Assembly: GCF_025717675.1 (NCBI RefSeq)
Contig: NZ_JAJIRT010000013.1
Span: 1 to 64,000, forward strand
Origin: Paucibacter sp. DJ2R-2
GTDB taxonomy: Bacteria; Pseudomonadota; Gammaproteobacteria; Burkholderiales; Burkholderiaceae_C
Reading direction: 5' to 3'
DNA: 64,000 nucleotides
The translations under genes were made by a program, and so were the position numbers. Positions 44,652 through 55,447 of this stretch are shown in pieces (positions within the stretch are counted from its first letter, which is position 1; every line of letters begins with the position of its first letter). Under the pieces are notes generated by a model. It was not told where the DNA came from and searched no databases. It saw only the letters and a list, made by a program, of their open reading frames with translations.

Positions 44652-45176
44652 ATGCTTCAAGAATGGACTTCCATGTTTGCACCGGCCGCGCAGGATCGCA
44701 TGATCTTGTTGCTCAATCATGTCATCAGCCGCGAAGCGCTGGCGATGGCGCGTTTGCAGCCATTTGCCGGGCAATCCGTGCTGCTGCACCTGCAGAACTG
44801 GCCGACCCTCTTGCCCCAGGCCCCCGATTTGGCCTTGGGCGTCACACCGGCGGGCTTGTTCGAGCGTTTGGAGCAGGCGCCCGAGGGCGCGCTGCGCATC
44901 GACATCGACGCCAGCAATCCCGCACTGCTGGCTCTGGCGTCCTTCACCGGGCAGAAACCCCAGGTGTCGGTGCAGGGCGACGCCGCCTTTGCCGGCGCGA
45001 TGAACTGGTTGATCGAGAACCTGCGTTGGGACATGGAAGACGATCTGGCCGCCTTGTTGGGGCCGGTGGCGGCACACCAGCTGGCGCGCTGGGGTCGTGC
45101 CATTGCCACGGCCTTGGGTGGCCTGGCCGCTGGTGCGCGTGGCGCAATGGCTGCGGCGGGTCGCGGCAGCGCATGA
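44652..45176 (+). CDS. ubiJ: Ubiquinone biosynthesis accessory factor UbiJ (SCP2 domain)
   Basis: 174 residues. N-terminal [22 protein letters not shown], then an SCP2-like lipid-binding domain (about 25-115) with [25 protein letters not shown], and the UbiJ ending [22 protein letters not shown]. UbiJ is a scaffold/lipid carrier in the Ubi complex. Met at 44673 is an alternative start. The stop overlaps ubiB by four bases (ATGA). Confidence 0.9.
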   Translation: MLQEWTSMFAPAAQDRMILLLNHVISREALAMARLQPFAGQSVLLHLQNWPTLLPQAPDLALGVTPAGLFERLEQAPEGALRIDIDASNPALLALASFTGQKPQVSVQGDAAFAGAMNWLIENLRWDMEDDLAALLGPVAAHQLARWGRAIATALGGLAAGARGAMAAAGRGSA

Positions 45177-46729
45177 GGTACTTCGCCCGGCTGTTCGTCA
45201 TCGTCTGGACGATTCTTCGCTTCGGCCTGGATGATCTGGCCCTGTCGGGCCTGCGTCGCCGACGTTTTCAGCTGCTGCGTCGCACCATCTCCTTGGGCCG
45301 CAGCTGGCAGCAGCCGCGCGGGGTGCGCCTGCGTCTCGCGCTTGAGCACCTGGGCCCCATCTTCGTCAAATTCGGCCAGGTCTTGTCCACCCGGCGTGAT
45401 CTGGTGCCCGAGGACATCGTGCTGGAGCTGTCCAAGCTGCAGGACGATGTGCCGCCGTTCCCGGCCGCCGAGTCGCGCGCCTTGGTCGAGAAGGCCTTCG
45501 GCAAGTCGGTGGAACAGTTGTTCGGCAGCTTCGATGCAGAGCCTGTGGCCAGCGCATCGATCGCGCAAGTCCATTTCGCCACCTTGAAGGACGGCCGCGA
45601 GGTCGCGGTCAAGGTCTTGCGGCCGGGCATGCTGGACACCATCGACGACGATATGGCCCTGCTGCGCACCTTGGCGGGCTGGATCGAACGCCTCTCGGCC
45701 GACGGCCGGCGGCTCAAGCCGCGCGAGGTGGTGGCCGAGTTCGACACCTATCTGCACGACGAGCTGGACCTGGTTCGCGAGGCCGCCAATGCCGCGCAGC
45801 TGCGCCGCAATATGGCCGGCCTGGACCTGATCATGGTGCCCGAGATGCACTGGGATATGTGCAGCACCGAGGTCATCGTGATGGAGCGCATGAAGGGCGT
45901 GCCGATCTCGCAGCTCGACCGGCTCAAGGCAGCCGGCATCGACATCCCCAAACTGGCGCGCGACGGTGTCACCATCTTCTTCACCCAGGTCTTCCGCGAT
46001 GGTTTCTTCCACGCCGACATGCACCCGGGCAATATCCAGGTCAGCCTGGATCCCGCCACTTTCGGCCGTTATGTGGCGCTCGATTTCGGCATCATCGGCA
46101 CCCTGACCGAGGTCGATAAAGAGTACCTGGCGCAGAACTTCATCGCCTTCTTCCAGCGCGACTACAAGCGCGTGGCCGAGCTGCACATCGCCTCGGGCTG
46201 GGTGCCGGCTGACACCCGGGTGGATGAGCTTGAAGGCGCGGTGCGCGCCGTCTGCGAGCCGCATTTCGACCGGCCGCTCAAGGACATTTCTCTGGGCCAG
46301 GTTCTGATGCGCCTGTTCCAGACTTCGCGTCGTTTCAATGTCGAGATCCAGCCTCAGCTGGTGCTGCTGCAGAAGACCCTGCTCAATGTTGAGGGCCTGG
46401 GGCGCCAACTCGACCCAGAACTCGATCTCTGGGCCACGGCCAAGCCCTTCCTGGAGCGTTGGATGAACGAGCAGGTCGGCTGGCGCGCCCTGATCAACCA
46501 GGTCAAGAAGGAAGCGCCGCGTTATGCCCAGCTCTTCCCTGAATTGCCGCGCCTGCTCCATGACGCCCTCAAGCGCCAGGCTACAGCGCCCGATTCGCGC
46601 GCACTCGAAGCCCTTTTGCGTGAGCAGCGCCGCACCAATCGCCTCTTGCAGGCCTTGCTCTACGGCGCCGTGGGCTTCACCCTGGGCTTGCTGGTCACCC
46701 AGCTGGTTCTGCGCTGGCATTTCTTCTGA
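45173..46729 (+). CDS. ubiB: Ubiquinone biosynthesis kinase-like protein UbiB
   Basis: 518 residues, ABC1/ADCK family atypical kinase needed for aerobic ubiquinone synthesis. KxGQ motif in [19 protein letters not shown] (about 63-81), Ala-rich P-loop replacement [38 protein letters not shown] and metal-binding DFGIIG. Two C-terminal hydrophobic helices (about 490-518) anchor it in the membrane. Coupled to ubiJ by a four-base overlap. Confidence 0.97.
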   Translation: MRYFARLFVIVWTILRFGLDDLALSGLRRRRFQLLRRTISLGRSWQQPRGVRLRLALEHLGPIFVKFGQVLSTRRDLVPEDIVLELSKLQDDVPPFPAAESRALVEKAFGKSVEQLFGSFDAEPVASASIAQVHFATLKDGREVAVKVLRPGMLDTIDDDMALLRTLAGWIERLSADGRRLKPREVVAEFDTYLHDELDLVREAANAAQLRRNMAGLDLIMVPEMHWDMCSTEVIVMERMKGVPISQLDRLKAAGIDIPKLARDGVTIFFTQVFRDGFFHADMHPGNIQVSLDPATFGRYVALDFGIIGTLTEVDKEYLAQNFIAFFQRDYKRVAELHIASGWVPADTRVDELEGAVRAVCEPHFDRPLKDISLGQVLMRLFQTSRRFNVEIQPQLVLLQKTLLNVEGLGRQLDPELDLWATAKPFLERWMNEQVGWRALINQVKKEAPRYAQLFPELPRLLHDALKRQATAPDSRALEALLREQRRTNRLLQALLYGAVGFTLGLLVTQLVLRWHFF

Positions 46730-46791
46730 AAGTGAAGGGCCTAGGGACAGACCGATAGGAGCGGGGACGCGATTCAGTTAGGCTGCGGCGC

Positions 46792-49700
46792 ATGCCCATG
46801 GCCCTGAGTCTGAAGCTCCGTCGCTGTCTGCTGCGCTTGATCTTGGTGGCCTGCTGGCTGCCTGCTGCGGCGCTGGCCGGCAATGGCCTGCAGAGCCTGC
46901 GCTTCGAGTTGCTGGGGGGCGAACGTTCCGGCCTGCAGGCCGTGATCTCGTCTGCCCAGCAGGATTCGCGTGGCCTGATGTGGCTGGGCAGCAGTGCCGG
47001 CCTCTATCGCTTTGACGGCCGTGGCGGACGACTGTTCGCGTCGGAGCCGGCCGACCCCGAAACCCTGAGTCACCCGAGTGTGCGCAGCCTCTTGCTGCTG
47101 CCGGGTGAGCGCCTCATGGTGGGCACCGAGCGTGGCCTGGATGAGATGGATTTGCGCAGCGAAACCCTGCGCCGCCATGGCCTGCCGGGTGAGCGCCATA
47201 TGCGCGAGCGTCATGTTTTGGGCTTGCAGTCGGCGTCCCGCGGGCGAGTCTGGGTTCAGACTGGTGTGGACCTGCTGCATTTCGACCCCGCCCGGCGCGA
47301 GTTCAGTCCGGTGGCCTTGCCAGCCCTGGAACCCCTGGTGCCGGGCCGCCGTCCTGTCCTGATGGGACTGCGCAGCGACGGCCGCGACGGCGTCTGGTTG
47401 ATCGCCGGGCGCGATCTGCTGCATCTCGATGCCGAGGGCCAATTGCTGCAGCGCTGGCCTTTGGCCGGATTTGGCAAGGCCGAGCCTGGCGTGCGCAGCC
47501 TCGTGATCGATGCCGAGCAGCGTGCCTGGATTGGCACCAACTCGGGCGTGCAGATGCTGGACACCCGCAGCGGCGCGCATCTTGACCTGCCGGCCCGCTG
47601 GGGCCTGCCTTCCAGCCTGGTGCACAGCCTGTTCCGCGACCAGGACGATGGCATTTGGGTGGGTACCGGAGGCGCCGGGCTTTGGCACTTGCGACCGGGC
47701 AGCACGCAGTTCGAGTCCCATGTCCACCATCCAGCCTTGCCGGACAGCGTCCAGAGCAATTCGATCTCCTCCCTGTTCCAGGACCGCAGTGGCGTGCTCT
47801 GGGTCGGCACCTGGAGTTGGGGGGTGTCTCTGGCTGATCTGCGCGGCGGCGGCTTTCGCAGCTACCGCTCGGTGGTCGGCGATGCCAGCAGCCTGTCCAG
47901 CGACAGTGTGATGGCGGTGGCCGCCGACGGGGCCGACCATGCCTGGGTGGCCAGCTATGGCGGCGGGCTCAACCGCCTGCACCTGCCCAGCGGCGAGGCC
48001 GAGCGCATCGGCCCCGAACAGCTGCCCATGCGCTACATCAAAGCTTTGTTCTTGCAGCCTGGCCGGGGACTGTGGGTGGGCGGCGACGATGGCTTGTTTT
48101 TATTGGATCTCAAGAGCCGGCAGGCGCGTCGCTTTGAGCTCGGCGAGCGCCTCGGTGGCGGCATGTCGATCAGCTCCCTGGCGCTGGACGATCAGGGTCA
48201 GCTCTGGGCGGGCAGCGCCGGCGGGGTTTACCGCTTCGCGCCCAATGGTCAGCTCAGCCGTTACCGTCGCCAGGCTGGCCAATCGGGCAGTCTCAGCAAC
48301 GAGGTGATCGACTGTGTGCTGCCCGTGCGTGATGGTCGGGTCTGGCTGGGCAGCAAAGGGGGCTTACAGCTCTGGGACCCTCGCAGCCAGAGTTTCAGCC
48401 AGCCGGTGCAGCCCAGCGCCGACATGCCCCAGCCGGCCGAGCTGGCCATTTACGCCTTGCGCCAGGACGGGCAAGGGCGCATCTGGGCCGGCACGCAGCT
48501 GGGCCTGTATGAGTTGCTGCAGGTCCAGACCGGAGCCTGGCAGCTCAAGTCTTGGCGGGGCCTGGCCGGCATGCCCAAGGGCTGGGCGCACAGCCTGGAG
48601 CTGGCCGAGGACGACGCGCTTTGGTTTGCCAGCCCCGAGGGTCTGAGTCGCATCGATCCGGCGCGTCAGGCCTTGCGCCACTACCCGGCGCGTTCGGGGC
48701 AATTCCGCGGCAACTTTGCCCAGGGTGGCAGCGCGCGCGGCGAGGCCGGCCGCCTGCTCTACGGCGGTGATGGAGTGCTGGCTTTCAATCCCGCCGAGCT
48801 GCGCGACAACCCTGTGGCGCCCCCGGTGGTGCTGGCCGATATCCGCATCTTCAATCGCTCCTTGCTGGATCCGGCCCAAGCCGTTCACGTGGCCCATGAC
48901 GCCGCCAGCAGTCTGGCGGCACTGGGCGTGACGGGTCCGCTCCCTTTGGCCGAGCAACTGAGCTTGACTCACCGGGAGGCCATGGTCAGTTTTGAGCTGC
49001 GTGCACAGCATTTCTACAATGCCAGTCGCCTGCAATACGCTTGGAAGCTTGAGGGTTTCGATCGCGACTGGATATTCGGTGCGCCTGGTGAAGGTCTGGC
49101 CACCTACACCAATCTGGATCCGGGCCACTACCGGCTGTGGGTACGGGCGGCCAACCCGGACGGGGTCTGGGCTGATGCACGCCAGTTGCTGGCCATTTCT
49201 GTGCAGCCGCCCTGGTGGAGCAGTTGGTGGTTCCGCACGCTGGCCCTGTCTGCCTGTGTGTTGGGACTGGCTGCTGCCTGGCAGCTGCGCCTGAATCGAC
49301 TGCGCCAGGTGCAGGCTCAGCTGGAGAGCCAGGTCGAGCTGCGCACCGCTCAGGTGCGAGCGCAGCGCCAGCAAATTGCCACGGTCAGCGAGATCGGCCG
49401 CGAGCTGACGGCATCACTGGATCTGGCCGCCATTCAACAGGCCTTGTACCGCCATGTGGAATCGCTGATGCCCGCGACGGTGTTCGGCATCGGCTTTTTG
49501 CGCGCCGAGGAGCAGGCGATTGCGTTCGACTTTGTGATCGACCATGGCCATGCGATGAAGCCCTACCGGCGCAACCTCAGTGCCGCCGAGCAGCCGGCCG
49601 CCCGCTGCGTGCTCAGCGGCGAAGCGCAGTGGTTGCGTCAGTTTGCTCATGACAACCGCCTGCTCGACAGCGCCGTGCGGGCGCGCGACGCACGCATCGA

Positions 49701-50703
49701 TGCTTCACTGGAGCTGCAAAGCGGTGCCGAGCCGACCCATGCGGCCTCGGGCCTGTATGTGCCGCTGCGCGTCAAGGGTCAGGTGATCGGTGTCATCAGC
49801 GTGCTCAGCGAGCGCGCCGATGCCTACCGCCAGACTGACCTGGATTTGCTCCAAGCTCTGGCCGCCTTTGCCGCTGTGGCACTCGACAACGCCGACGCCT
49901 ACGCGCAGCTCAAACGCACCCAGAACCAGCTTTTCGAGCAGGAAAAGCTGGCCTCACTGGGTTCGCTCGTGGCCGGTGTGGCCCATGAGCTGAACACGCC
50001 GTTGGGCAACAGCCTCTTGGCGGCCAGCACCTTGCAGGACGGCACACGCGAGTTCAAGCGTTTGCTGGCCGAGGGGCAGCTGCGCCGATCCGAGCTGCAG
50101 GCCTTCTGCGACACCGCCGAGGCCAGCGCCGGCCTCTTGGTGCGCGGCCTGGCCAGCGCCGCCGGCCTGGTGTCGAGCTTCAAGCAGTTGGCAGTCGACC
50201 AGACCTCGGAACGCCGCCGCGAGTTTGAGCTGGCCCAGCTCTGTGAGGAGGTGCAGCTGAGCCTGATCAACCGCTTGCGCAAGGATGGCCATCACCTGCA
50301 AATCGAGGTTGAGCCCGGCTTGAGTCTGGACAGCTATCCCGGCCCGCTCGGCCAGGTGCTCAGCAATCTGGTGTTGAACGCCATCATCCATGGCTTCGAG
50401 GGGCGTCAGAACGGCCAGATGCGCATCGAGGCCGAGGCGGCCGGTGCCGAGCGCGTGCGCCTGCGCTTCAGCGATGACGGCCGTGGCATCGCGGCCGAGC
50501 ATTTGTCGCGGGTCTTCGATCCCTTCTTCACCACCAAGCTGGGCAGTGGCGGCAGCGGCCTGGGCCTGCACCTCTGCTACACGCTCGTGCGCTCCATGCT
50601 GGGCGGCGAGATCAGCGTCAGCAGCGAGCCGGGGCAGGGCGCGGTGTTCGAGCTGCTGCTGCCGCGCGTGGCGCCGCAGGCGCCGCAGCCCGCTGAAGCC
50701 TGA
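46792..50703 (+). CDS. Large sensor histidine kinase with periplasmic beta-propeller, Y_Y_Y and GAF domains
   Basis: 1,303 residues. Signal peptide (to about 30); two-component-regulator propeller repeats to about 660 (DSRGLMWLGSSAGLYRFD, DGIWVGTGGAGLWH, GVLWVGTWSWGVS); Y_Y_Y domain about 735-800; one membrane segment about 811-832; coiled coil; GAF domain about 862-1030; phospho-acceptor H1065 in AHELNTPLGN; ATPase domain from about 1180 (NLVLNAIIHG, DDGRGI, GSGGSGLGLHL). No receiver or DNA-binding domain, unlike Bacteroidetes hybrid sensors. The propeller suggests sensing of a periplasmic ligand such as a glycan. No response regulator gene is adjacent. Confidence 0.92.
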   Translation: MPMALSLKLRRCLLRLILVACWLPAAALAGNGLQSLRFELLGGERSGLQAVISSAQQDSRGLMWLGSSAGLYRFDGRGGRLFASEPADPETLSHPSVRSLLLLPGERLMVGTERGLDEMDLRSETLRRHGLPGERHMRERHVLGLQSASRGRVWVQTGVDLLHFDPARREFSPVALPALEPLVPGRRPVLMGLRSDGRDGVWLIAGRDLLHLDAEGQLLQRWPLAGFGKAEPGVRSLVIDAEQRAWIGTNSGVQMLDTRSGAHLDLPARWGLPSSLVHSLFRDQDDGIWVGTGGAGLWHLRPGSTQFESHVHHPALPDSVQSNSISSLFQDRSGVLWVGTWSWGVSLADLRGGGFRSYRSVVGDASSLSSDSVMAVAADGADHAWVASYGGGLNRLHLPSGEAERIGPEQLPMRYIKALFLQPGRGLWVGGDDGLFLLDLKSRQARRFELGERLGGGMSISSLALDDQGQLWAGSAGGVYRFAPNGQLSRYRRQAGQSGSLSNEVIDCVLPVRDGRVWLGSKGGLQLWDPRSQSFSQPVQPSADMPQPAELAIYALRQDGQGRIWAGTQLGLYELLQVQTGAWQLKSWRGLAGMPKGWAHSLELAEDDALWFASPEGLSRIDPARQALRHYPARSGQFRGNFAQGGSARGEAGRLLYGGDGVLAFNPAELRDNPVAPPVVLADIRIFNRSLLDPAQAVHVAHDAASSLAALGVTGPLPLAEQLSLTHREAMVSFELRAQHFYNASRLQYAWKLEGFDRDWIFGAPGEGLATYTNLDPGHYRLWVRAANPDGVWADARQLLAISVQPPWWSSWWFRTLALSACVLGLAAAWQLRLNRLRQVQAQLESQVELRTAQVRAQRQQIATVSEIGRELTASLDLAAIQQALYRHVESLMPATVFGIGFLRAEEQAIAFDFVIDHGHAMKPYRRNLSAAEQPAARCVLSGEAQWLRQFAHDNRLLDSAVRARDARIDASLELQSGAEPTHAASGLYVPLRVKGQVIGVISVLSERADAYRQTDLDLLQALAAFAAVALDNADAYAQLKRTQNQLFEQEKLASLGSLVAGVAHELNTPLGNSLLAASTLQDGTREFKRLLAEGQLRRSELQAFCDTAEASAGLLVRGLASAAGLVSSFKQLAVDQTSERRREFELAQLCEEVQLSLINRLRKDGHHLQIEVEPGLSLDSYPGPLGQVLSNLVLNAIIHGFEGRQNGQMRIEAEAAGAERVRLRFSDDGRGIAAEHLSRVFDPFFTTKLGSGGSGLGLHLCYTLVRSMLGGEISVSSEPGQGAVFELLLPRVAPQAPQPAEA

Positions 50704-50835
50704 ACTCTCGGCGCAGCGCTCTGCTGCGCTGTTCCCCCGCATTCGAGGGTCGGCGGTGAAAACCCCGCCTGTCGGATCGACACGCATTGCAGAGATAATC
50801 CGGCCCGTTTTGTCCACCCCTAGCGACCCGCCACC

Positions 50836-52296
50836 ATGCTCTTGACTCTGGTCTTTGCCTATCTACTGGTCACCATCGCCATCGGCCTGTGGGCTGCCCG
50901 GCGGGTCAAGAACACGGCCGACTTCGCCATTGCCGGCCGCCATCTGCCCTTGGTGATGATTGTCACCACCACCTTCGCGACCTGGTTCGGCTCGGAAACC
51001 GTGCTTGGCATCCCGGCCAAATTCGTGCAAAGCGGCTTGAACGGAGTGGTGGAAGACCCCTTCGGCGCCGGCTCCTGCCTGATCCTGGTCGGCATCTTCT
51101 TCGCCGCCAAGCTCTACAAGATGACGCTGCTGACCATCAGCGACTACTACCGCGAGCGCTATGGCCGCGTGGTCGAGGTGGTGTGCAGCTTCATCATCAT
51201 CCTGTCCTACCTGGGTTGGGTCTCGGCTCAGGTGACGGCTCTGGGCCTGGTCTTCAACCTGCTTTCGGGCGGTGCCATCAGCATCCCGGTCGGCATGGTT
51301 CTGGGCACGGCTTCCATCCTGGCCTACACCTTGTTCGGCGGCATGTGGTCGGTGGCAGTGACGGACTTCGTCCAGATGATCATCCTGGTCGTCGGTCTTT
51401 CCATCATTGCCTGGTTTGCGGCCGATATGGCCGGCGGCGCCGGCAAGGTCATCGACCTGGCCACCAGCAAGGACCTGTTCAAGTTCCTGCCCGAGCCCAA
51501 GTTCCACGACATCGTGTTTTTCATCGCTGCGGCCATCACCATGATGCTGGGTTCGATTCCGCAGCAAGACGTGTTCCAGCGTGTGATGTCGGCCAAGGAC
51601 GAATACGCCGCCACCCGCGGCCCGGTGATCGGTGGCATCAGCTACATCCTGTTCGCCTTCGTGCCCATGTTCCTGGTCACCAGTGCCTTGATCATCATGC
51701 CGGAGCAGGCGGCCAGCCTGATCGCCGAAGACCCACAAAAGGTCATCCCGACCCTGGTGATGGAAAAGATGCCCTTCGTGATGCAGGTGATCTTCTTTGG
51801 CGCCTTGCTCTCGGCCCTCAAGTCCACCGCCTCGGCCACCTTGCTGGCGCCCTCGGTGACCTTTGTGGAGAACATCTGGCGCCAGTTCTTCCCTCGCATC
51901 AGTGACAAGCAGGAGCTGCGCACCATGCGCATCGCCGTGCTGATTTTCAGCGCCTGCGTTTGCGCCTATGCAATTGCCTTGCAGGGCACGCCCATCTATG
52001 AAATGGTCTCGGCCGCCTACCAAGTGACCCTGGTCGGCGCCTTCGTGCCCTTGGTGTTCGGCCTTTACTGGAAGCGCGCAAGCACCCAAGGCGCCATCTT
52101 TGCCATCGTGCTGGGCGTGCTGACATGGGTGCTGTTCCAGGTGACGCCGGCCGGCGAGATTTTTCCGTCCCAGCTGGCTGGTTTCCTGGCCGGCGTGGTG
52201 GGCATGCTGATCGGCTCGCTGGGCCCCCAGGCCATCAAGAACGTGCATGCTTCGCACCACAAGCTCAGTGGCATCGAGCCGGGAGCGGCCGTCTGA
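50836..52296 (+). CDS. Sodium:solute symporter family transporter
   Basis: 486 residues with about 13 membrane segments, SSF family. Signatures: FAIAGRHLPLVMIVTTTFATWFGSETVLG near the start, ISDYYRERYG, WSVAVTDFVQMIILVVG and GSIPQQDVFQRVMSAKDEYAATRG. Takes up a small solute with sodium; the substrate cannot be read (relatives carry proline, pantothenate, acetate or sugars). It follows the sensor kinase by 132 bases on the same strand; SSF transporters are often partnered with, or fused to, sensor kinases. Confidence 0.92.
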   Translation: MLLTLVFAYLLVTIAIGLWAARRVKNTADFAIAGRHLPLVMIVTTTFATWFGSETVLGIPAKFVQSGLNGVVEDPFGAGSCLILVGIFFAAKLYKMTLLTISDYYRERYGRVVEVVCSFIIILSYLGWVSAQVTALGLVFNLLSGGAISIPVGMVLGTASILAYTLFGGMWSVAVTDFVQMIILVVGLSIIAWFAADMAGGAGKVIDLATSKDLFKFLPEPKFHDIVFFIAAAITMMLGSIPQQDVFQRVMSAKDEYAATRGPVIGGISYILFAFVPMFLVTSALIIMPEQAASLIAEDPQKVIPTLVMEKMPFVMQVIFFGALLSALKSTASATLLAPSVTFVENIWRQFFPRISDKQELRTMRIAVLIFSACVCAYAIALQGTPIYEMVSAAYQVTLVGAFVPLVFGLYWKRASTQGAIFAIVLGVLTWVLFQVTPAGEIFPSQLAGFLAGVVGMLIGSLGPQAIKNVHASHHKLSGIEPGAAV

Positions 52297-52317
52297 GGCC
52301 CGGGTCACGCCGGCCCT

Positions 52318-52323
52318 TATAAT
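52318..52323 (+). promoter_or_regulatory. Candidate -10 box for the fmdB-DUF502 unit
   Basis: A perfect TATAAT 28 bases before the zinc-ribbon ATG, in a short spacer after the symporter. No convincing -35 is seen at the usual spacing (GC-rich), so the promoter call is tentative. Confidence 0.45.
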
Positions 52324-52351
52324 TTACGGTTTTGAATCAACGGTTTAGACC

Positions 52352-52690
52352 ATGCCGATCTACGCTTACCGCTGCGCCGAATGCGGTCACGCCAAAGACG
52401 TGCTGCAAAAGATGTCTGATGCTCCGCTGAGCACCTGCCCGCATTGCGGTGCCGAGGCCTTCCAGAAACAAGTCACGGCCGCGGGCTTCCAGCTCAAGGG
52501 TTCGGGCTGGTACGCCACCGATTTCAAGGGCAGCGGCAGCGCTGCTGCTGCCACCGGAGCGACCGGCGGTGTGGTTGCGGGCGCGCCGGCTGCCGCTTCA
52601 GCCAGCGAAAGCGGCGGCAGCTCCGGCGAGAGCGGCGGCAGCAGTGCATCGGCTCCGACCGCCTGCGGCGGTTCCTGCGCCTGCCACTGA
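52352..52690 (+). CDS. FmdB-type zinc ribbon protein
   Basis: 112 residues. The N-terminal ribbon is MPIYAYRCAECGHAKDV and STCPHCGAEAF, two CxxC pairs that bind zinc, followed by GFQLKGSGWYATDFKG, typical of the family. The rest is Ala/Gly/Ser-rich low complexity and ends CGGSCACH, a possible extra metal site. Function is unknown; family members are proposed regulators. Same strand and likely operon with DUF502 and aspS. Confidence 0.93.
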   Translation: MPIYAYRCAECGHAKDVLQKMSDAPLSTCPHCGAEAFQKQVTAAGFQLKGSGWYATDFKGSGSAAAATGATGGVVAGAPAAASASESGGSSGESGGSSASAPTACGGSCACH

Positions 52691-52760
52691 GCTGCGCTTG
52701 AACCCTTCGTCTCAGCGCACGCCTCAGCCCAAGCCTCTCGCGCCCCCGAATAGGACCTCC

Positions 52761-53417
52761 GTGAAAAAGTACATCGTCACCGGCCTGCTGGTCTGGCTGC
52801 CTCTGGCCATCACCATCTGGGTGCTGCTGTGGGTGCTGGGGCTGATCAACAGCGTGTTCGCCTCCATGCTGGCGGCCTTGCTGGCGGTGGCGCCGGCCTC
52901 GCTGCACGACAGCATCGACGGCCTGCGCCATGTGCCGGGTCTGGGCTTGGTGATCCTGGTCGGCGGCATGCTGCTGACGGGCGTGTTCGTGGCCAATATC
53001 TTTGGCCAATGGTGGTTGCGCCAATGGGACCGCCTGCTGTCCAACATCCCCATCGTCAAGAGCATCTACAGCTCGGTCAAGCAGGTCTCCGACACCTTGT
53101 TCTCCAGCAGCGGCAACGCCTTCCGCGAAGCCGTGCTGGTGCAGTACCCGCACCAGGGCAGCTGGACCATCGCCTTCGTCACCGGCAAGCCGAGCGGCGA
53201 GGTGGCCGAGGCCCTGGGTGAGGAGCATGTCAGCCTTTATGTGCCGACCACACCCAACCCGACCTCGGGCTTTTTCCTGATGATGCCGCGCGCCAGTGTG
53301 CGCCCGCTGAAGATGAGTGTGGACGCAGCGCTCAAGCACATCATCTCCATGGGCGTGGTGGCGCCGGAAGGCGAGATCAGCGCTGACGAGGGCTCGGCCC
53401 GAAATCAGCCGGGTTGA
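52761..53417 (+). CDS. DUF502 family membrane protein
   Basis: 218 residues from GTG 52761 with TAGGAC just upstream. Two membrane segments (about 4-30 and 56-80) and a cytosolic part with SNIPIVKSIYSSVKQVSDTLFSSSGNAFREAVLVQYP and VPTTPNPTSGFFLMMPRASV, all diagnostic of DUF502. Function unknown. The fmdB-DUF502-aspS order is one I recall as common in betaproteobacteria. Confidence 0.93.
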   Translation: MKKYIVTGLLVWLPLAITIWVLLWVLGLINSVFASMLAALLAVAPASLHDSIDGLRHVPGLGLVILVGGMLLTGVFVANIFGQWWLRQWDRLLSNIPIVKSIYSSVKQVSDTLFSSSGNAFREAVLVQYPHQGSWTIAFVTGKPSGEVAEALGEEHVSLYVPTTPNPTSGFFLMMPRASVRPLKMSVDAALKHIISMGVVAPEGEISADEGSARNQPG

Positions 53418-53559
53418 GCGCCCCGGCACGCGCTCAACCCTGAGGGCTTTGGATGCAGCCCCTCAGCGCCGCTCAGCCTTGAACTGAATGCCCCCGCGGC
53501 CGTGCCCTGTTTGCTGGCGCCGCCGCCTCGAATCAAAGAAATTTTGGAGTGAATCTGCA

Positions 53560-55365
53560 ATGAGAACCTGTTACGCCGGCCAAGTCACCGAGACCCTGCA
53601 GGGTCAGACCGTCACCCTGATGGGTTGGGCCCATCGCCGCCGCGACCATGGCGGCGTGATCTTCATCGACCTGCGCGACCGCGAAGGCCTGGTGCAAGTC
53701 GTCTGCGACCCGGACCGCCCCGAGATGTTCGCCATCGCCTCCGATGTGCGCAATGAGTTCTGCCTGAAGATCGTCGGCTTGGTGCGCCTGCGTCCGGCCG
53801 GCACCGAGAACGCCAACCTGACCAGCGGCAAGATCGAAGTGCTGTGCCACAGCCTGGAAGTGCTGAACCCCTCGGTCACGCCCCCGTTCCAGATGGACGA
53901 CGAGAACCTGTCCGAGACCACGCGCCTGACCCATCGCGTGCTGGACCTGCGTCGCCCCTATATGCAGAACAATCTGATGCTGCGCTACCGCGTGGCCATG
54001 GAAGTGCGCAAGTTCCTCGACGAGCGCGGTTTTGTCGACATCGAAACCCCGATGCTGACCAAGAGCACGCCTGAAGGTGCGCGTGACTACCTGGTGCCGA
54101 GCCGCGTGCACGACGGCATGTTCTTCGCGCTGCCGCAGAGCCCTCAGCTGTTCAAGCAGCTGCTGATGGTGGCCGGTTTCGACCGCTACTACCAGATCAC
54201 CAAGTGCTTCCGCGACGAAGACCTGCGCGCCGACCGCCAGCCTGAGTTCACCCAGATCGATATCGAGACCTCCTTCCTCAGCGAGGAAGAGATTCGGGCT
54301 ATGTTCGAAGGCATGATCCGCCACGTCTTCCAGAAGGCGCTGAACGTGGACCTGGGCGAGTACCCGGTCATGAAGTATGCGGACGCCATGCACCTCTACG
54401 GCTCGGACAAGCCTGATCTGCGCGTCAAGCTGCAGTTCACGGAACTGACCGATGTCATGGGCGATGTCGACTTCAAGGTCTTCTCGACCCCGGCCACCAC
54501 CAAGGGTGGCCGTGTCGTGGCCCTGCGCGTGCCCGGTGGCGCTTCGATCAGCCGCGGCGAAATCGACAGCTACACCGAGTTCGTCAAGATCTACGGCGCC
54601 AAGGGCCTGGCCTGGATCAAGGTCAATGAAGTGGCCAAGGGCCGCGAAGGTCTGCAGTCGCCCATCGTCAAGAACCTGCACGATCAAGCCGTGGCCGACA
54701 TCTTGTCTCGCACCGGCGCGCAAGATGGCGACCTGATTTTCTTCGGCGCCGACAAGGCCAAGGTGGTCAACGACGCCATCGGTGCCCTGCGCCTGAAGGT
54801 GGGCCACAGCGAGTTCGGCAAGGCCAATGGCTTGTTCAACGATGTCTGGGCACCGCTGTGGGTGGTCGACTTCCCGATGTTCGAGCACGACGAAGAGAAC
54901 GACCGCTGGGCGGCCGTGCACCACCCCTTCACCGCGCCCAAGGACGGCCATGAGGATCTGATGGTCACCGACCCGGCGGCCTGCATCGCCAAGGCCTATG
55001 ACATGGTGCTGAACGGCTGGGAACTCGGTGGCGGCTCCATCCGTATCCACCGTGCCGAAGTGCAGAGCAAGGTCTTCGACGCGCTCAAGATCAGCAAGGA
55101 AGACGCACAGGTCAAGTTCGGCTTCCTGCTGGACGCGCTGCAGTACGGCGCCCCGCCGCACGGCGGCCTGGCTTTCGGTCTGGACCGCATCGTCACCATG
55201 ATGACCAAGGCCGAATCGATCCGCGACGTGATCGCCTTCCCCAAGACCCAGCGCGCCCAGTGCCTGCTGACCGGTGCACCGAGCAATGTCGACGACAAGC
55301 AGCTGCGCGAGCTGCACATCCGCCTGCGCAATGCCGCGGCGGTGTCGGGCACCAGCGGCACTTGA
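53560..55365 (+). CDS. aspS: Aspartate-tRNA ligase
   Basis: 601 residues, bacterial class II AspRS. N-terminal OB-fold anticodon-binding domain (1-110; [20 protein letters not shown]), catalytic core with [21 protein letters not shown], motif 2 [21 protein letters not shown] insertion domain (about 290-420) and motif 3 [10 protein letters not shown] near 555. Start MRTCYAGQ fits the family; the upstream frame extension is non-conserved. TTTTGGAGTG is the probable ribosome site. Whether it is discriminating (Asp only) cannot be settled here. Confidence 0.98.
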   Translation: MRTCYAGQVTETLQGQTVTLMGWAHRRRDHGGVIFIDLRDREGLVQVVCDPDRPEMFAIASDVRNEFCLKIVGLVRLRPAGTENANLTSGKIEVLCHSLEVLNPSVTPPFQMDDENLSETTRLTHRVLDLRRPYMQNNLMLRYRVAMEVRKFLDERGFVDIETPMLTKSTPEGARDYLVPSRVHDGMFFALPQSPQLFKQLLMVAGFDRYYQITKCFRDEDLRADRQPEFTQIDIETSFLSEEEIRAMFEGMIRHVFQKALNVDLGEYPVMKYADAMHLYGSDKPDLRVKLQFTELTDVMGDVDFKVFSTPATTKGGRVVALRVPGGASISRGEIDSYTEFVKIYGAKGLAWIKVNEVAKGREGLQSPIVKNLHDQAVADILSRTGAQDGDLIFFGADKAKVVNDAIGALRLKVGHSEFGKANGLFNDVWAPLWVVDFPMFEHDEENDRWAAVHHPFTAPKDGHEDLMVTDPAACIAKAYDMVLNGWELGGGSIRIHRAEVQSKVFDALKISKEDAQVKFGFLLDALQYGAPPHGGLAFGLDRIVTMMTKAESIRDVIAFPKTQRAQCLLTGAPSNVDDKQLRELHIRLRNAAAVSGTSGT

Positions 55366-55391
55366 TGCGCAAAGCATTTGCATCACACCAG

Positions 55392-55415
55392 GGCAGCTTC
55401 GGCTGCCTTTTTTTT
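55392..55415 (+). terminator. Rho-independent terminator after aspS
   Basis: GGCAGC (55392-55397), tetraloop TTCG, GCTGCC (55402-55407), then eight T (55408-55415): a classic UUCG-capped terminator. Confidence 0.95.
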
Positions 55416-55447
55416 GGCCTGTTACCAAACGTAGGGAGTGCTACCGG

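Noticed and set aside
53533-55428. A 631-codon open frame opposite aspS, and similar long frames opposite the symporter (50863-52308) and the adhesin (57632-59803)
   Set aside because: All mirror strongly supported genes and are rich in His/Gln/Asp/Val from reverse codon bias, with no ribosome sites or domains.
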